A DNA stretch of 64,000 nucleotides from Actinopolyspora xinjiangensis (lineage in GTDB: Bacteria; Actinomycetota; Actinomycetes; Mycobacteriales; Pseudonocardiaceae), in NCBI RefSeq assembly GCF_900104475.1, contig NZ_FNJR01000005.1, forward strand, positions 62,001 to 126,000, written 5' to 3'. The notes beneath the pieces were generated by a model. That model was not told the origin of the DNA and did no database searches. It saw only the letters and a program-made list of their open reading frames with translations. Shown here in pieces: positions 41,493 to 50,609 of this stretch (its first letter is position 1; each line of letters opens with the position of its first letter). The translations under genes were made by a program, and so were the position numbers.

Positions 41493-41504
41493 ACACCAGT
41501 TCGA
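41489..41504 (-). promoter_or_regulatory. LexA (SOS) box of lexA
   Basis: TCAAAC-ACCA-GTTCGA (plus strand) has one mismatch to TCGAAC-N4-GTTCGA. The weaker half-site and its overlap with the -35 fit negative autoregulation. Confidence 0.85.
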
Positions 41505-41645
41505 GTGAATTCGGTGCGCTGCTTCTTTTGTCGGGCCGGTTCGGGTGAAGTCTTCGGAGGTCACGCGGAACGTTCCGATGTCGATCAAGTTCGCCCTCTC
41601 GCGCCGGGCCGGATGCCATGCTACACCGTTCGTACAGCAGTTCGA

Positions 41646-41661
41646 TCGAACTGGTGTTCGA
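41646..41661 (+). promoter_or_regulatory. Perfect LexA (SOS) box of the lexA-divergent gene
   Basis: TCGAAC-TGGT-GTTCGA is a full match to the consensus. It lies 142 bp from the lexA box and about 107 bp before the first start of the divergent open frame. In mycobacteria the lexA-Rv2719c region likewise carries an SOS box on the Rv2719c side. Confidence 0.85.
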
Positions 41662-41767
41662 TTCACGGTCGGGTGGGGTGCCGGTGCTCCGGTCGTGGCG
41701 CCGGTGGCCAGGGGGTCGGGCCGATCGATACCGACGATCCGTTGCGGAGTCGTGATGCCGGTGTTTC

Positions 41768-42105
41768 GTGTTGTCGTTCGGAAGTGTGAGGGCGGTGGGT
41801 GCCGCGCTGCCCCTGATCGCCGAGCGCGGTATCTTTCCCCGGCGCCCTCGCGTGATCCGGTGGTCTCCCGTGCGGCGGGTGGGTGCCCGAGGTGGGGGCG
41901 TTCTCCTGGCTGTGGTGCGCAGCGCGGCCCGGTCGCTTGTGCCGGTACGGCGGGTCCGCGGCCCGGTGGTGGGACCCGCGCGCGTGGGAACGTGTCGCGG
42001 TCGGCGGTTCGCCGCGCGTTCGTCGAGGTGGTCTGGCTCGCCGCGGTGGCGTTGGGGGCGTGGGGCCTCGTCGTGCTCGCGGGGATGTCGGTACTGCTGG
42101 GGTGA
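41768..42105 (+). pseudogene. SOS-associated small membrane protein divergent from lexA, apparently frameshifted
   Basis: No single frame reads well between lexA and nrdR. From 41768 to about 42000 frame 2 has the better codon pattern and a basic sequence ([29 protein letters not shown]). From about 42000 frame 1 takes over, with almost pure GC3 and a clear membrane helix ([21 protein letters not shown]), ending at TGA 42105. One missing base near 42000 would join them into a protein of about 112 aa with a basic N-terminus and one C-terminal helix. That is the layout of the N-terminal half of Rv2719c/ChiZ-like cell-division inhibitors, here without a LysM domain. Frame 1 alone could also start at ATG 41755. 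Sequencing error cannot be excluded. Confidence 0.4.
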
Positions 42106-42387
42106 CGGACACCGCTTCGCGACTCCGATCCGGTCGTCGAGCTGGGAGCTGATCGGGTAACGGGGGGCGGTCGACGATCCGGTTCCCGATTTGCTTATGA
42201 TGCGGTCCGGGATTAGGCTCAACCACAACATCTAGTAGTTGCATCGTTGTGATTAATCCATCACTTGAGCGTGGCCGCTTTTTCGGTGGCCGTGCGCGTC
42301 CAGTGGTGCCAACCGCCCGCGGCGCATCGGCTCTCGCCCGTTGCGTACTCGTGGGCCATCGGGCCGTGTCGAAGGGATGACTGGCGA
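42106..42387 (+). promoter_or_regulatory. nrdR leader region with possible promoter and NrdR-like palindrome
   Basis: TATGAT (42196-42201) is a possible -10, and CAACATCTAGTAGTTG (42226-42241) is an imperfect palindrome centred on CTAG that recalls NrdR boxes. Only one copy is seen, while NrdR normally binds two. No B12-box of a cobalamin riboswitch is recognisable. Confidence 0.3.
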
Positions 42388-42930
42388 TTGCGTTGTCCGT
42401 TCTGCCGAGGTGACGACTCGCGCGTCGTCGATTCCCGTGAAGTCGAGGAAGGGCAGTCGATCCGCCGCAGGAGGTCCTGCGCGAGCTGTGGGCGCAGGTT
42501 CACCACCGTCGAGGAACTGGTTCTCACGGTGGTGAAGCGTTCGGGGGTGACCGAACCCTTCAGCAGGGACAAGGTCGTGCGGGGGGTCCGTCGCGCGTGT
42601 CAGGGGCGCCCGGTCGAGGAGGACGCCCTGCAGCAGCTCGCCCACCGGGTCGAGGAAACGATCAGGTCGCTCGGTGTTCCCGAGGTGCCCAGCCACGAGG
42701 TGGGCCTGGGAATCCTCGGGCCGCTGCGCGAGCTGGACGAGGTCGCCTACCTCCGGTTCGCCAGCGTCTACCGCTCGTTCACCTCGGTGGAGGACTTCGA
42801 GCGCGAGATAGCCGAACTGCGCAGGGTGGACGACCCCGTGGACGGGGGCGTCTCCGAGGGGAGTCCCTCGAACGGCGAAGAGGAGAACGAATCCACCGGT
42901 CAGCGGGACGAGGCGAGTACGAATGCCTAA
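42388..42930 (+). CDS. nrdR: Transcriptional repressor NrdR
   Basis: A 180-aa NrdR, an ATP/dATP-sensing repressor of ribonucleotide reductase genes. The zinc ribbon is CPFC near the start and [13 protein letters not shown] about 30 residues on. The ATP-cone follows ([24 protein letters not shown]). The last 30 residues are an acidic tail beyond the usual 150-aa length. The start is TTG at 42388, set by the universal MRCPFC beginning; GAAGGGATGA is just upstream. It precedes nrdJ by 154 nt, as in Streptomyces nrdRJ. Confidence 0.92.
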   Translation: MRCPFCRGDDSRVVDSREVEEGQSIRRRRSCASCGRRFTTVEELVLTVVKRSGVTEPFSRDKVVRGVRRACQGRPVEEDALQQLAHRVEETIRSLGVPEVPSHEVGLGILGPLRELDEVAYLRFASVYRSFTSVEDFEREIAELRRVDDPVDGGVSEGSPSNGEEENESTGQRDEASTNA

Positions 42931-43084
42931 ACCGGGCAGGGGGGCGGCGCGCCGGAAGGGCGGCGCGAAGCACAAGCGGGGGGCTCGTTCGGGCGATGCC
43001 CCGCGACGAAAGACGCGACCGAGCCGGACGGGGAGCCCGGACGGTGGCAGCAGGAGAGCGAGCGAAAAGGGAGAGGCTCGAATC

Positions 43085-45910
43085 ATGACAGAAACCGTCG
43101 GTACCCCGACAGCCGCAGGGGAGTCGGAGTCGGGTAGCCGTGAGGCGGGCATCCGGGTGGAGCGCGTCTACACGACCGAGGGTGTGCACCCCTACGACGA
43201 GGTCAACTGGGAACGTCGCGACGTCGTGATGACCAATTGGCGCGATGGCTCGGTCAATTTCGAGCAGCGCGATGTCGAGTTCCCGGACTTCTGGTCGCTG
43301 AACGCGGTCAACATCGTCACCAGCAAGTACTTCCGCGGTGCCCTCGGCACCCCGGAGCGGGAGAGCAGCCTGCGGGAGCTGATCGACCGGGTGGTCAAGA
43401 CCTACGTCCGCAACGGTCTCCAATTCGGGTACTTCGCCACCGAGCAGGACGCCGAGGTGTTCGAGCACGAGTTGACCTACATGCTGCTGCACCAGGTGTT
43501 CAGCTTCAACTCGCCGGTCTGGTTCAACGTGGGGACCAGTTCGAAGCAGCAGGTCTCGGCGTGCTTCATCCTTTCGGTGGATGACACGATGGAGTCGATC
43601 CTCGACTGGTACAAGGAAGAGGGGCTCATCTTCAAGGGTGGTTCGGGAGCGGGGCTGAACCTGTCACGCATCCGCTCCTCCAAGGAGCTGCTCTCCTCCG
43701 GCGGTACCGCATCCGGGCCCGTGTCGTTCATGCGGGGAGCCGACGCCTCGGCCGGGACCATCAAGTCGGGGGGCGCCACACGACGCGCCGCGAAGATGGT
43801 CGTGCTCGACGTGGACCACCCCGACGTCGAGGAGTTCATCGAGACCAAGTCCAAGGAGGAGCACAAGATCCGCGCGCTGCGCGACGCGGGCTTCGACGTG
43901 GACCTCGGCGGCTCCGACATGGTCTCGGTGCAGTACCAGAACGCCAACAACTCGGTCCGGGTCAGCGACGAGTTCATGCGTGCCGTGGAAAGCGATGGCC
44001 AGTTCGGCCTGCGGGCGCGCACCGACGGGTCGATCACCGACAACGTGCGGGCCAAGGACCTGTTCAATCGGATGGCGCGGGCGGCCTGGGAGTGCGCCGA
44101 CCCCGGAATCCAGTACGACGACACCATCAACGACTGGCACACCAGTCCGGAGTCCGGCCGCATCACCGCTTCGAATCCCTGCTCCGAGTACCTGCACCTG
44201 GACAACTCCAGCTGCAACCTGGCCTCGCTGAACCTGATGAAGTTCCTGCGCGAGGATCTGACCTTCGACGCGGAGCTGTTCCGGCGCACCGTCGAGATCG
44301 TGATCACCGCGATGGACATCTCGATCAGCTTCGCCGACTTCCCCACCGAGTCGATCGGCCGCACCACGCGGGATTTCCGGCAGCTCGGCATCGGCTACGC
44401 CAACCTCGGTGCGCTGCTGATGGCCACCGGCCACGCCTACGACTCCGACGGCGGGAGGGCGCTGGCCGCCTCGATCACCTCGCTGATGACCGGTACCGCC
44501 TACAAGCGCTCCGCCGAACTCGCCGGTGCGGTCGGACCGTACGCGGGCTACGCTCGCAACGCCGAGTCCCACCAGCGTGTCATGCGCAAGCACGCCGCCG
44601 CCAACGACCTGGTGCGGACCTACCACCACAACGACACCATGGTGCACGAGCAGGCGACCCAGGTCTGGCAGCGGGGACTGGAGATCGGCAGCCGCAACGG
44701 CTGGCGCAACGCCCAGGCGTCGGTGCTGGCGCCGACGGGAACCATCGGCCTGATGATGGATTGCGACACCACCGGTGTCGAGCCGGACCTGGCGCTGGTC
44801 AAGTTCAAGAAGCTGGTCGGCGGCGGCTCGATGCAGATCGTCAACCGGACCGTGCCGCGTGCGCTGCGTGCGCTGGGTTACCCGGACGAGCAGGCCGAGG
44901 CGATCGTCGAGTACATCGCCGAGCACGGTCACGTGGTCGACGCTCCGGGGCTTCGTCCGGAGCACTACGATGTCTTCGACTGCGCCATGGGCCAGCGTTC
45001 CATCGCCCCCATGGGGCACGTGCGCATGATGGCCGCCGTGCAGCCGTTCCTGTCCGGGTCGATCTCCAAGACCGTCAACATGCCCGAGCACGCCACGGTC
45101 GAGGACGTGCAGGAGATCTACTTCGAGGGTTGGCGGCTGGGATTGAAGGCCCTGGCCATCTACCGGGACAACTGCAAGGTCGGACAACCGCTGTCCGCGG
45201 GCAACGGTGACAAGGCCCAGGGTGAGAAGCGGGTCGAGAAGGAGATCGAGTACCGGCCCGTCCGCAAGCGACTGCCCAAGAAGCGTCCCAGCCAGACCGT
45301 GTCTTTCACGGTCGGCGGAGCCGAGGGCTACCTGCACGCCGGGTCCTATCCGGACGACGGCCTCGGCGAGATCTTCATCAAGCTCGGCAAGCAGGGTTCC
45401 ACCCTGGCCGGTGTGATGGACGCGTTCGCGATGTCCATCTCGGTCGGCTTGCAGTACGGCATCCCGCTGGAGTTCTACGTCTCCAAGTTCCAGAACGTGC
45501 GTTTCGAACCCGCCGGTATGACCGACGATCCGGACGTGCGGATGGCCAGCAGCGTGCTGGACTACCTGTTCCGCAGGCTGGCCCTGGACCACCTGTCCTA
45601 CGAGAAGCGGGCGCAGCTGGGAATCTTCACCGCCCAGGAGCGCACCGAGCAGGTCAACGGTGCTGAGGAGGCCGAGACCTCCAACCACGTGGAGTCGATG
45701 CGGGGATCGGTGGACTACGCCGAGCAGCCCAGGCCCCTGGTGCAGAACCACTCCGAGGATTCCGAGGCGGGCAGCTCCACCGAGCTGTTGGAACTCAAGC
45801 TCGGCAAGGCGGCCGACGCGCCGTTGTGCATGACGTGCGGTACCAAGATGCGGCCGTCGGGCTCCTGCTACCTCTGCGAGGGCTGCGGCGCCACCTCCGG
45901 GTGTAGCTGA
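43085..45910 (+). CDS. nrdJ: Vitamin B12-dependent (class II) ribonucleoside-diphosphate reductase
   Basis: A 941-aa adenosylcobalamin-dependent reductase making deoxyribonucleotides, active with or without oxygen. Features are the N-terminal GVHPYDEVNWERRDVV, SFNSPVWFNVG, the first active-site Cys in QVSACFILSVDD, FKGGSGAGLNLS, the NPCSEYLHLDNSSCNLASLN finger loop and APTGTIG. A C-terminal zinc-type cluster (CMTCGTK, CYLCEGCG) likely carries reducing equivalents. ATG at MTETVG matches Streptomyces NrdJ and has GGAGAGG upstream. An in-frame ATG at 42923 overlapping nrdR would add 54 very basic residues and is less likely. Confidence 0.95.
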   Translation: MTETVGTPTAAGESESGSREAGIRVERVYTTEGVHPYDEVNWERRDVVMTNWRDGSVNFEQRDVEFPDFWSLNAVNIVTSKYFRGALGTPERESSLRELIDRVVKTYVRNGLQFGYFATEQDAEVFEHELTYMLLHQVFSFNSPVWFNVGTSSKQQVSACFILSVDDTMESILDWYKEEGLIFKGGSGAGLNLSRIRSSKELLSSGGTASGPVSFMRGADASAGTIKSGGATRRAAKMVVLDVDHPDVEEFIETKSKEEHKIRALRDAGFDVDLGGSDMVSVQYQNANNSVRVSDEFMRAVESDGQFGLRARTDGSITDNVRAKDLFNRMARAAWECADPGIQYDDTINDWHTSPESGRITASNPCSEYLHLDNSSCNLASLNLMKFLREDLTFDAELFRRTVEIVITAMDISISFADFPTESIGRTTRDFRQLGIGYANLGALLMATGHAYDSDGGRALAASITSLMTGTAYKRSAELAGAVGPYAGYARNAESHQRVMRKHAAANDLVRTYHHNDTMVHEQATQVWQRGLEIGSRNGWRNAQASVLAPTGTIGLMMDCDTTGVEPDLALVKFKKLVGGGSMQIVNRTVPRALRALGYPDEQAEAIVEYIAEHGHVVDAPGLRPEHYDVFDCAMGQRSIAPMGHVRMMAAVQPFLSGSISKTVNMPEHATVEDVQEIYFEGWRLGLKALAIYRDNCKVGQPLSAGNGDKAQGEKRVEKEIEYRPVRKRLPKKRPSQTVSFTVGGAEGYLHAGSYPDDGLGEIFIKLGKQGSTLAGVMDAFAMSISVGLQYGIPLEFYVSKFQNVRFEPAGMTDDPDVRMASSVLDYLFRRLALDHLSYEKRAQLGIFTAQERTEQVNGAEEAETSNHVESMRGSVDYAEQPRPLVQNHSEDSEAGSSTELLELKLGKAADAPLCMTCGTKMRPSGSCYLCEGCGATSGCS

Positions 45911-46281
45911 CAGCCGTGGTTGAGCCGGCTCGTCAGCGGTAGCCAGCCGTGCGAGCTCCGTGCCGTCGTAGCGCGGAGCGAGTCGAGCGGGCACCGTGCT
46001 ACGCCGCTGAGGGGGAACCGGCCGCGAGGTCGGTTCCCCCGTCTCGTCCTCCGCGCCGGAGCTCCGTGAGTTTCCGTGGCTTGGTCGTCCGACCACGGAG
46101 CCTCCCCGGGCCTCCTCATCGCCGGTTCTGACGTGTGGGACGGTTCGTCCTCACTGGACGGGTGGGACCCGCGTGGTTCTCCGGTGACACGTTGGCGCAA
46201 AGCCGCCGCGTTTCGTGATTGACATTCCCCCGGTGGGTGGCAAGGTGCTGGTTGACCTTGCAACCTGATCGTGGAGTTCGC
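45911..46281. other. Intergenic region after nrdJ
   Basis: These 371 bases hold a terminator hairpin at 46011-46040 and, at 46219-46224, an exact TTGACA that may be the -35 of the peptidase gene, although no matching -10 is found at normal spacing. No gene is seen. Confidence 0.5.
46011..46040 (+). terminator. Stem-loop terminator downstream of nrdJ
   Basis: GGGGGAACCG (46011-46020) and CGGTTCCCCC (46031-46040) pair perfectly; three more pairs including a wobble can form inside the 10-nt loop. Confidence 0.65.
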
Positions 46282-48108
46282 ATGTGGCGAGCGCGAGTGG
46301 CTGTCGTCTCCGCCCTGGTGGTCCTCCCGCTGAGTGGGGCACCCGCGGCGGCGGAGACCACCCGGTCACCGGAACCGGTGTTCGAGCACGGTGCGGCACA
46401 ACCCGTGTTCGACGCTTCCGAAGCCGTGCGCGAGGATCTGTACGTCAAATCCGGAGTGGATAGTGACGGCGACGGGCGTGACGACAGGGTGCACGTACAA
46501 CTCGTCCGTCCGGAGGAGACCGAGCGCGGGATGCGGGTCCCGGTCGTGTACCGGGCCAGCCCCTACTTCGCGGGGGGCAATCCGGTCACCAATCACGATG
46601 TTAACCGTGAGCTCTACGTCCCGGACCGGGTCAGCGGGCGGGCGGCGAGTACCGGTTCCGCCTCCGGCAGAGCCGAAGCCGCCGAGATCGGTTGGGCCTA
46701 CCAGGACTTCCTGCTGGAACGCGGGTACGCGGTCGTCTACGCCGAGTCCCTGGGCAGCGGGGCTTCCGATGGCTGCCCGACCTCGGGCGGACGCAACGAG
46801 ACTCTCGGAGCCAAGTCGGTCATCGACTGGCTGAACGGCCGGGCCCCCGCCCACGACTCCGCGGGTGAGCCCGTGGTGGCCGACTGGTCCACCGGGAAGG
46901 TCGCCATGATGGGGGTCTCCTACAACGGGACGCTGCCGAACGCCGTGGCCACCACCGGGGTGGCGGGGCTGGAGACGATCGTGCCGATCGGGGCGATATC
47001 CAGCTGGTACGACTACTACCGCTCGGACGGTGCCGTGGTGGCTCCCGGTGGTTACCAGGGCGAGGACACCGATGTCCTCGCCGAGTACGTGCACACCAAC
47101 GACAGTGACTGCTCGGCGGTGATCGAACGGCTGCGCCGCGAGCAGGACCGCCTGACCGGGGACTACAACGAGTTCTGGGAGGAACGGGACTACCTCGACG
47201 ACGTCTCCGGGATCGAAGCCTCGGTACTGGCGGTGCACGGGCTCGACGACTGGAACGTCAAGACCAGGCAGGTCGCCCAGTGGTACGAGGCGTTGCGCGA
47301 GCACGGCGTCGAGCACCGGATCTGGTGGCATCAGGGGGGACATCTCGACCCCATCGGAGTGCGCCGGGACGAGTGGCTGCGTACGCTGAACCGCTGGTTC
47401 ACGCACTACTTGCACGGAGTGAACAACGGTGTCCGCCTCGAACCGAGGGTGACCATCCAACGTGCCGACGGCAGTTGGCACCGCGAGTGGGAGTGGCCCG
47501 CACCAGCCGCTCGCGAGGTGTCGTTGAGTCCCACACCGGGTGGGGCCGAGCGGGGTGGTCTACGGTTGTTCGGTCGTGGCCCGGCCGGGGCGGTCGAAAC
47601 CCTGCGTGACGACGCGAGCAGGACCGTGGAGGAACTCGCGAAAGCGGCTCGTTCACCGCATCGGCTGGCTTATTTCACCCGTGAGGTCCCTCGACGGGTT
47701 CGAATCAGCGGAACGGTGCGAGCCCGCCTCGCCCTGTCGTTCGACCGTCCGGCCGCCAACGTCACCGCCGCACTGGTCGACCGTGCTCCGGACGGCACGA
47801 TCACCACGGTAACCCGGGGCTGGACCGATCCGCAGAACCGACGTTCGCTTGAGCGGACCACTCCGGTCGAACCGGGGCAGCGGTACCGGATCGAGGTGAA
47901 CATGATGCCCGACGACTACGTCCTTCGGCGAGGGCACCAGCTCGGGCTGATCGTGCTCTCCAGTGACCACGACTACACGTTGCGCCCGCCCGCCGGTGGC
48001 GGTCTGAGCCTGGCGCTTTCGGGGACCGAGCTCCGCCTCCCCGTGGTGCTCGGTCCCGGCAAGCGGAACGGCGTATTCGGAAGGTCCGCCGGGCACTCGG
48101 CGGGTTGA
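46282..48108 (+). CDS. Secreted Xaa-Pro dipeptidyl-peptidase / CocE-family hydrolase
   Basis: A 608-aa S15/CocE-NonD hydrolase. The signal peptide (RARVAVVSALVVLPLSGAPAAA) indicates export. The alpha/beta hydrolase core has nucleophile Ser in GVSYNGT, catalytic Asp in GLDDWNV and His in QGGHLD. The C-terminal third is the jelly-roll domain (VRISGTVRARLALSFD, HQLGLIVLSSDHDY). An N-terminal stretch SGVDSDGDGRDDRV looks like a calcium-binding Asp loop. Such enzymes release X-Pro dipeptides from peptides outside the cell. ATG at 46282 has GGAG 6 nt upstream. Confidence 0.88.
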   Translation: MWRARVAVVSALVVLPLSGAPAAAETTRSPEPVFEHGAAQPVFDASEAVREDLYVKSGVDSDGDGRDDRVHVQLVRPEETERGMRVPVVYRASPYFAGGNPVTNHDVNRELYVPDRVSGRAASTGSASGRAEAAEIGWAYQDFLLERGYAVVYAESLGSGASDGCPTSGGRNETLGAKSVIDWLNGRAPAHDSAGEPVVADWSTGKVAMMGVSYNGTLPNAVATTGVAGLETIVPIGAISSWYDYYRSDGAVVAPGGYQGEDTDVLAEYVHTNDSDCSAVIERLRREQDRLTGDYNEFWEERDYLDDVSGIEASVLAVHGLDDWNVKTRQVAQWYEALREHGVEHRIWWHQGGHLDPIGVRRDEWLRTLNRWFTHYLHGVNNGVRLEPRVTIQRADGSWHREWEWPAPAAREVSLSPTPGGAERGGLRLFGRGPAGAVETLRDDASRTVEELAKAARSPHRLAYFTREVPRRVRISGTVRARLALSFDRPAANVTAALVDRAPDGTITTVTRGWTDPQNRRSLERTTPVEPGQRYRIEVNMMPDDYVLRRGHQLGLIVLSSDHDYTLRPPAGGGLSLALSGTELRLPVVLGPGKRNGVFGRSAGHSAG

Positions 48109-48329
48109 GGGGTTTCTCCGGCGCTTACGCGTTCCTCCGGGGAGCACGCAGCACATCCCGCCGAGGGCGGCGATGAGCGAGCACGGCCCGGCGCCGGCCA
48201 CGGCCGGGCCGTGCTCCGGCCCGGGTTCCAGCCCGGCCGGATGAACCAATTGTGCACAGTCCTCCAGAGTTTCCACAGCCGCCGGAATCCGATTTTCCGT
48301 CCCCGCCTCCGAACGCCGATGTTGGAGGC

Positions 48330-49421
48330 ATGGGTTCTACCGCGAAACAACGCACTGTCCGGCTCTCGGCCCCGCAGGAATACGTGGCGGCGATCCCGCA
48401 CCTGCTCGGGTTCTACCCCCGCGACTCACTGGTGCTGACCACGCTGCACGGTGGACCGGAGGTCTCGCGGCTGGGGCTGACCGCACGAGTGGATCTCCCC
48501 GGGCCGCTGCGTCGCCACGAACTGGTGCGGGAGTTGGTGGAGGGGCCGATCTCGCATGACGCTCCCGACGGGGTGATGGGGGCGGTCGTGGGGAGCGGCT
48601 CCCGGGAGGAGGTGGCTCCCGCCTGTCCCCGGCCATCCGCTCCGCACCCGGAAACCCCCGATCCTCCACCGCACTCCGAACTGGTGGAGACCCTGCGGCA
48701 GGTTCTGCGCGAAGCGGGGATACCCCTCGTGCGGGCGCTCTGGACCCCCGAGGTCCGTCCGGACGGGGTCTGGCGCTGCTACGACGAGCAGTGGGAAGGC
48801 ATGACGCCCGATCCCGGTTCCTCGCCGTTGGCGGCCGAGCTGGCCGTCGCCGGAGCGGTCACGTTCTCCAGCAGGCAGGAACTCGCCGCGACGCTGACCC
48901 CGGAGTCCTCGGAGATCCGGTCCCGTTGGTCCGCGAAGTTGAACCTCCTGCAGGACGAGGCCGAACCCCACCGGGGTGAGGCGGCCACGTGCGCAGCCGA
49001 CACCGAGGCGGTCTTCGGCGCGATTCGCCGTACCGCGCGCGGCAGGCCGTTGACGGAGGAAGACCTGCTGCGGGTGCTGGTGGCGCTGTCCGACTACCGC
49101 GTGCGTGATCTCGCCATGGGCGCCGCGTTGACCCCGTGGTCCCGCGCGGCCGAACAGCTGTGGTTCACGCTCGTGCGGAAGGCACCCGAGCCCGAGGTCG
49201 CCGACGTCGCCGCGCTGCTGGCCTTCTCCGCCTACCTGCGGGGCGACGGAGCACTGGCCAGCGTCGCGCTGGAACGGGTCGAGAACACCAGACCGGCACA
49301 CCGATTGGGGGAGCTGCTACGGCGGGCGCTGGACTCCGGCATCAGCCCTCGGGAACTCGCGGTGGTGGTGCGCGACACCGCCGCGGACGCGCGGATGATG
49401 ATCGAGCAGGAGGAAACCTGA
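48330..49421 (+). CDS. DUF4192 family protein
   Basis: A 363-aa actinobacterial DUF4192 protein. The N-terminal signature is RLSAPQEYVAAIPHLLGFYPRDSLVL, and the central RLGLTARVDLPG and C-terminal LLAFSAYLRGDGALASVALERV regions are also family-typical. A Pro-rich stretch near residue 115 is variable. No catalytic motif is known. The open frame reaches 26 codons further upstream; I took ATG 48330, where GATGTT lies 6 nt upstream and a leaderless transcript is possible. It converges on galE. Confidence 0.8.
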   Translation: MGSTAKQRTVRLSAPQEYVAAIPHLLGFYPRDSLVLTTLHGGPEVSRLGLTARVDLPGPLRRHELVRELVEGPISHDAPDGVMGAVVGSGSREEVAPACPRPSAPHPETPDPPPHSELVETLRQVLREAGIPLVRALWTPEVRPDGVWRCYDEQWEGMTPDPGSSPLAAELAVAGAVTFSSRQELAATLTPESSEIRSRWSAKLNLLQDEAEPHRGEAATCAADTEAVFGAIRRTARGRPLTEEDLLRVLVALSDYRVRDLAMGAALTPWSRAAEQLWFTLVRKAPEPEVADVAALLAFSAYLRGDGALASVALERVENTRPAHRLGELLRRALDSGISPRELAVVVRDTAADARMMIEQEET

Positions 49422-49550
49422 TTCCGGCGGGGAGCACCCGGTGGGGATCTCCAGCTGCCCGGCAGTCCGGGGAGTCCTGTGGGCGTGCCCGGGGCAGGAG
49501 GAAACCCTCGCCCGCCGAGGCGGGCACGCGGCCCCGGCTGGAGACCTCGT

Positions 49551-50510
49551 TCATCCCCTGTCGTCGCGGACGAACTCCCACGCGTCGCGCACGATCTCCT
49601 CGATCTCGCGGCGTTGCGGATACCATCCCAGCTCCTGCTGGGCCCGCTCACTCGAGGCCACCAGGGTGGCGGGGTCACCGAGGCGGCGTTCCGCCACCTC
49701 AGCGGGGATTCGCCTGCCCGTCACGTCGCGGCAGGCGTCGATGACCTGCCTGACCGAGAACCCCGTGCCGTTGCCGAGATTGTAGATGCGGTGATTGCCC
49801 GGAAGGGACTTCTCCAACGCCAGCACGTGCGCCTCCGCGAGGTCACGGACGTGGATGTAGTCCCGCACGCACGTGCCGTCCGGGGTCGGCCAGTCGTCAC
49901 CCGCGATGTGGACCTGTTCCCGCAGTCCGCGTGCCGCTTCGAGAACGATCGGAATCAGGTGCGTCTCCACGGTGTGCCGTTCGCCCAACCCGTCGTGGGC
50001 GCCCGCGACGTTGAAGTAGCGCAGGCTCGTGGCCGCCAGACCGTAGGCGGTGGCGTAGGAGGTGATGGCGTGGTCGATGGCCAGTTTGGTGGCCCCGTAG
50101 GGATTGGTGGGGCGGGTCGGTGCCTCTTCGGTGATCGGGACCGACTCGGGCTGTCCGTAGACCGCCGCGGTGGAGGAGAACACGATTCGCGTGACGCCGT
50201 GCTCGCGCATCGCGTCCAACAGGCGCACCGAGGTGAGCACGTTGCCGTGCCAGTAGCGTGCCGGGTCCCGCATCGACTCCGCCACCAACGACTTGGCCGC
50301 GAAGTGCAGTACACCGTCGAATCCTTCGGCGAGAACCTCCCCGGCACGCTCGGCGACATCGCCGGTCACCAGCCGACACCCCTCGGGCACGGCGTCGGCG
50401 TGCCCGGTGGACAGGTCGTCGAGCACCACCACCTGGTGGCCCGCTTCGAGCAGCCGGGCGGCACAAACACTGCCCACGTACCCAGCGCCTCCGGTTACCA
50501 GCAGTTTCAC
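49551..50510 (-). CDS. galE: UDP-glucose 4-epimerase
   Basis: A 319-aa short-chain dehydrogenase-type epimerase linking UDP-glucose and UDP-galactose for the Leloir pathway and for cell-wall galactan precursors. The NAD site is [12 protein letters not shown] at the N-terminus. Catalytic residues are Ser/Thr in FSSTAAVYG and the Y-x3-K in [17 protein letters not shown] and the substrate block [10 protein letters not shown] are conserved. The GTG start has GGGAGGG 9 nt upstream. It is the last gene of ideR-galK-galE; in corynebacteria galE likewise follows dtxR. Confidence 0.93.
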   Translation of the reverse strand: MKLLVTGGAGYVGSVCAARLLEAGHQVVVLDDLSTGHADAVPEGCRLVTGDVAERAGEVLAEGFDGVLHFAAKSLVAESMRDPARYWHGNVLTSVRLLDAMREHGVTRIVFSSTAAVYGQPESVPITEEAPTRPTNPYGATKLAIDHAITSYATAYGLAATSLRYFNVAGAHDGLGERHTVETHLIPIVLEAARGLREQVHIAGDDWPTPDGTCVRDYIHVRDLAEAHVLALEKSLPGNHRIYNLGNGTGFSVRQVIDACRDVTGRRIPAEVAERRLGDPATLVASSERAQQELGWYPQRREIEEIVRDAWEFVRDDRG

Positions 50511-50609
50511 CGTTGCTTTCCCTCCCGGCGGTATCGATTCACAACCAAGGACGACTTCCGACACGTCTACCGAGGCGCTCCGGCCCCCGCCGAACGGGCC
50601 CCGCAGCGC

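Noticed and set aside
42106-42387. Cobalamin riboswitch before nrdR
   Set aside because: Looked for because Streptomyces has one; no B12-box-like sequence was recognised by eye.
42923-43084. Earlier nrdJ start at 42923
   Set aside because: It would overlap nrdR and add 54 very basic residues unlike NrdJ relatives, which start MTET; a good ribosome binding site precedes 43085.
43664-46096. Open frame of 810 aa on the minus strand opposite nrdJ
   Set aside because: It is fully antisense to a strongly conserved gene; the His/Gly/Val-rich composition is the usual shadow of high-GC coding DNA.
49510-49525. Hairpin GCCCGCC/GGCGGGC between DUF4192 and galE genes
   Set aside because: The 7-bp arms leave only a 2-nt loop and the flanks are GC-rich at random; too weak to call a terminator.
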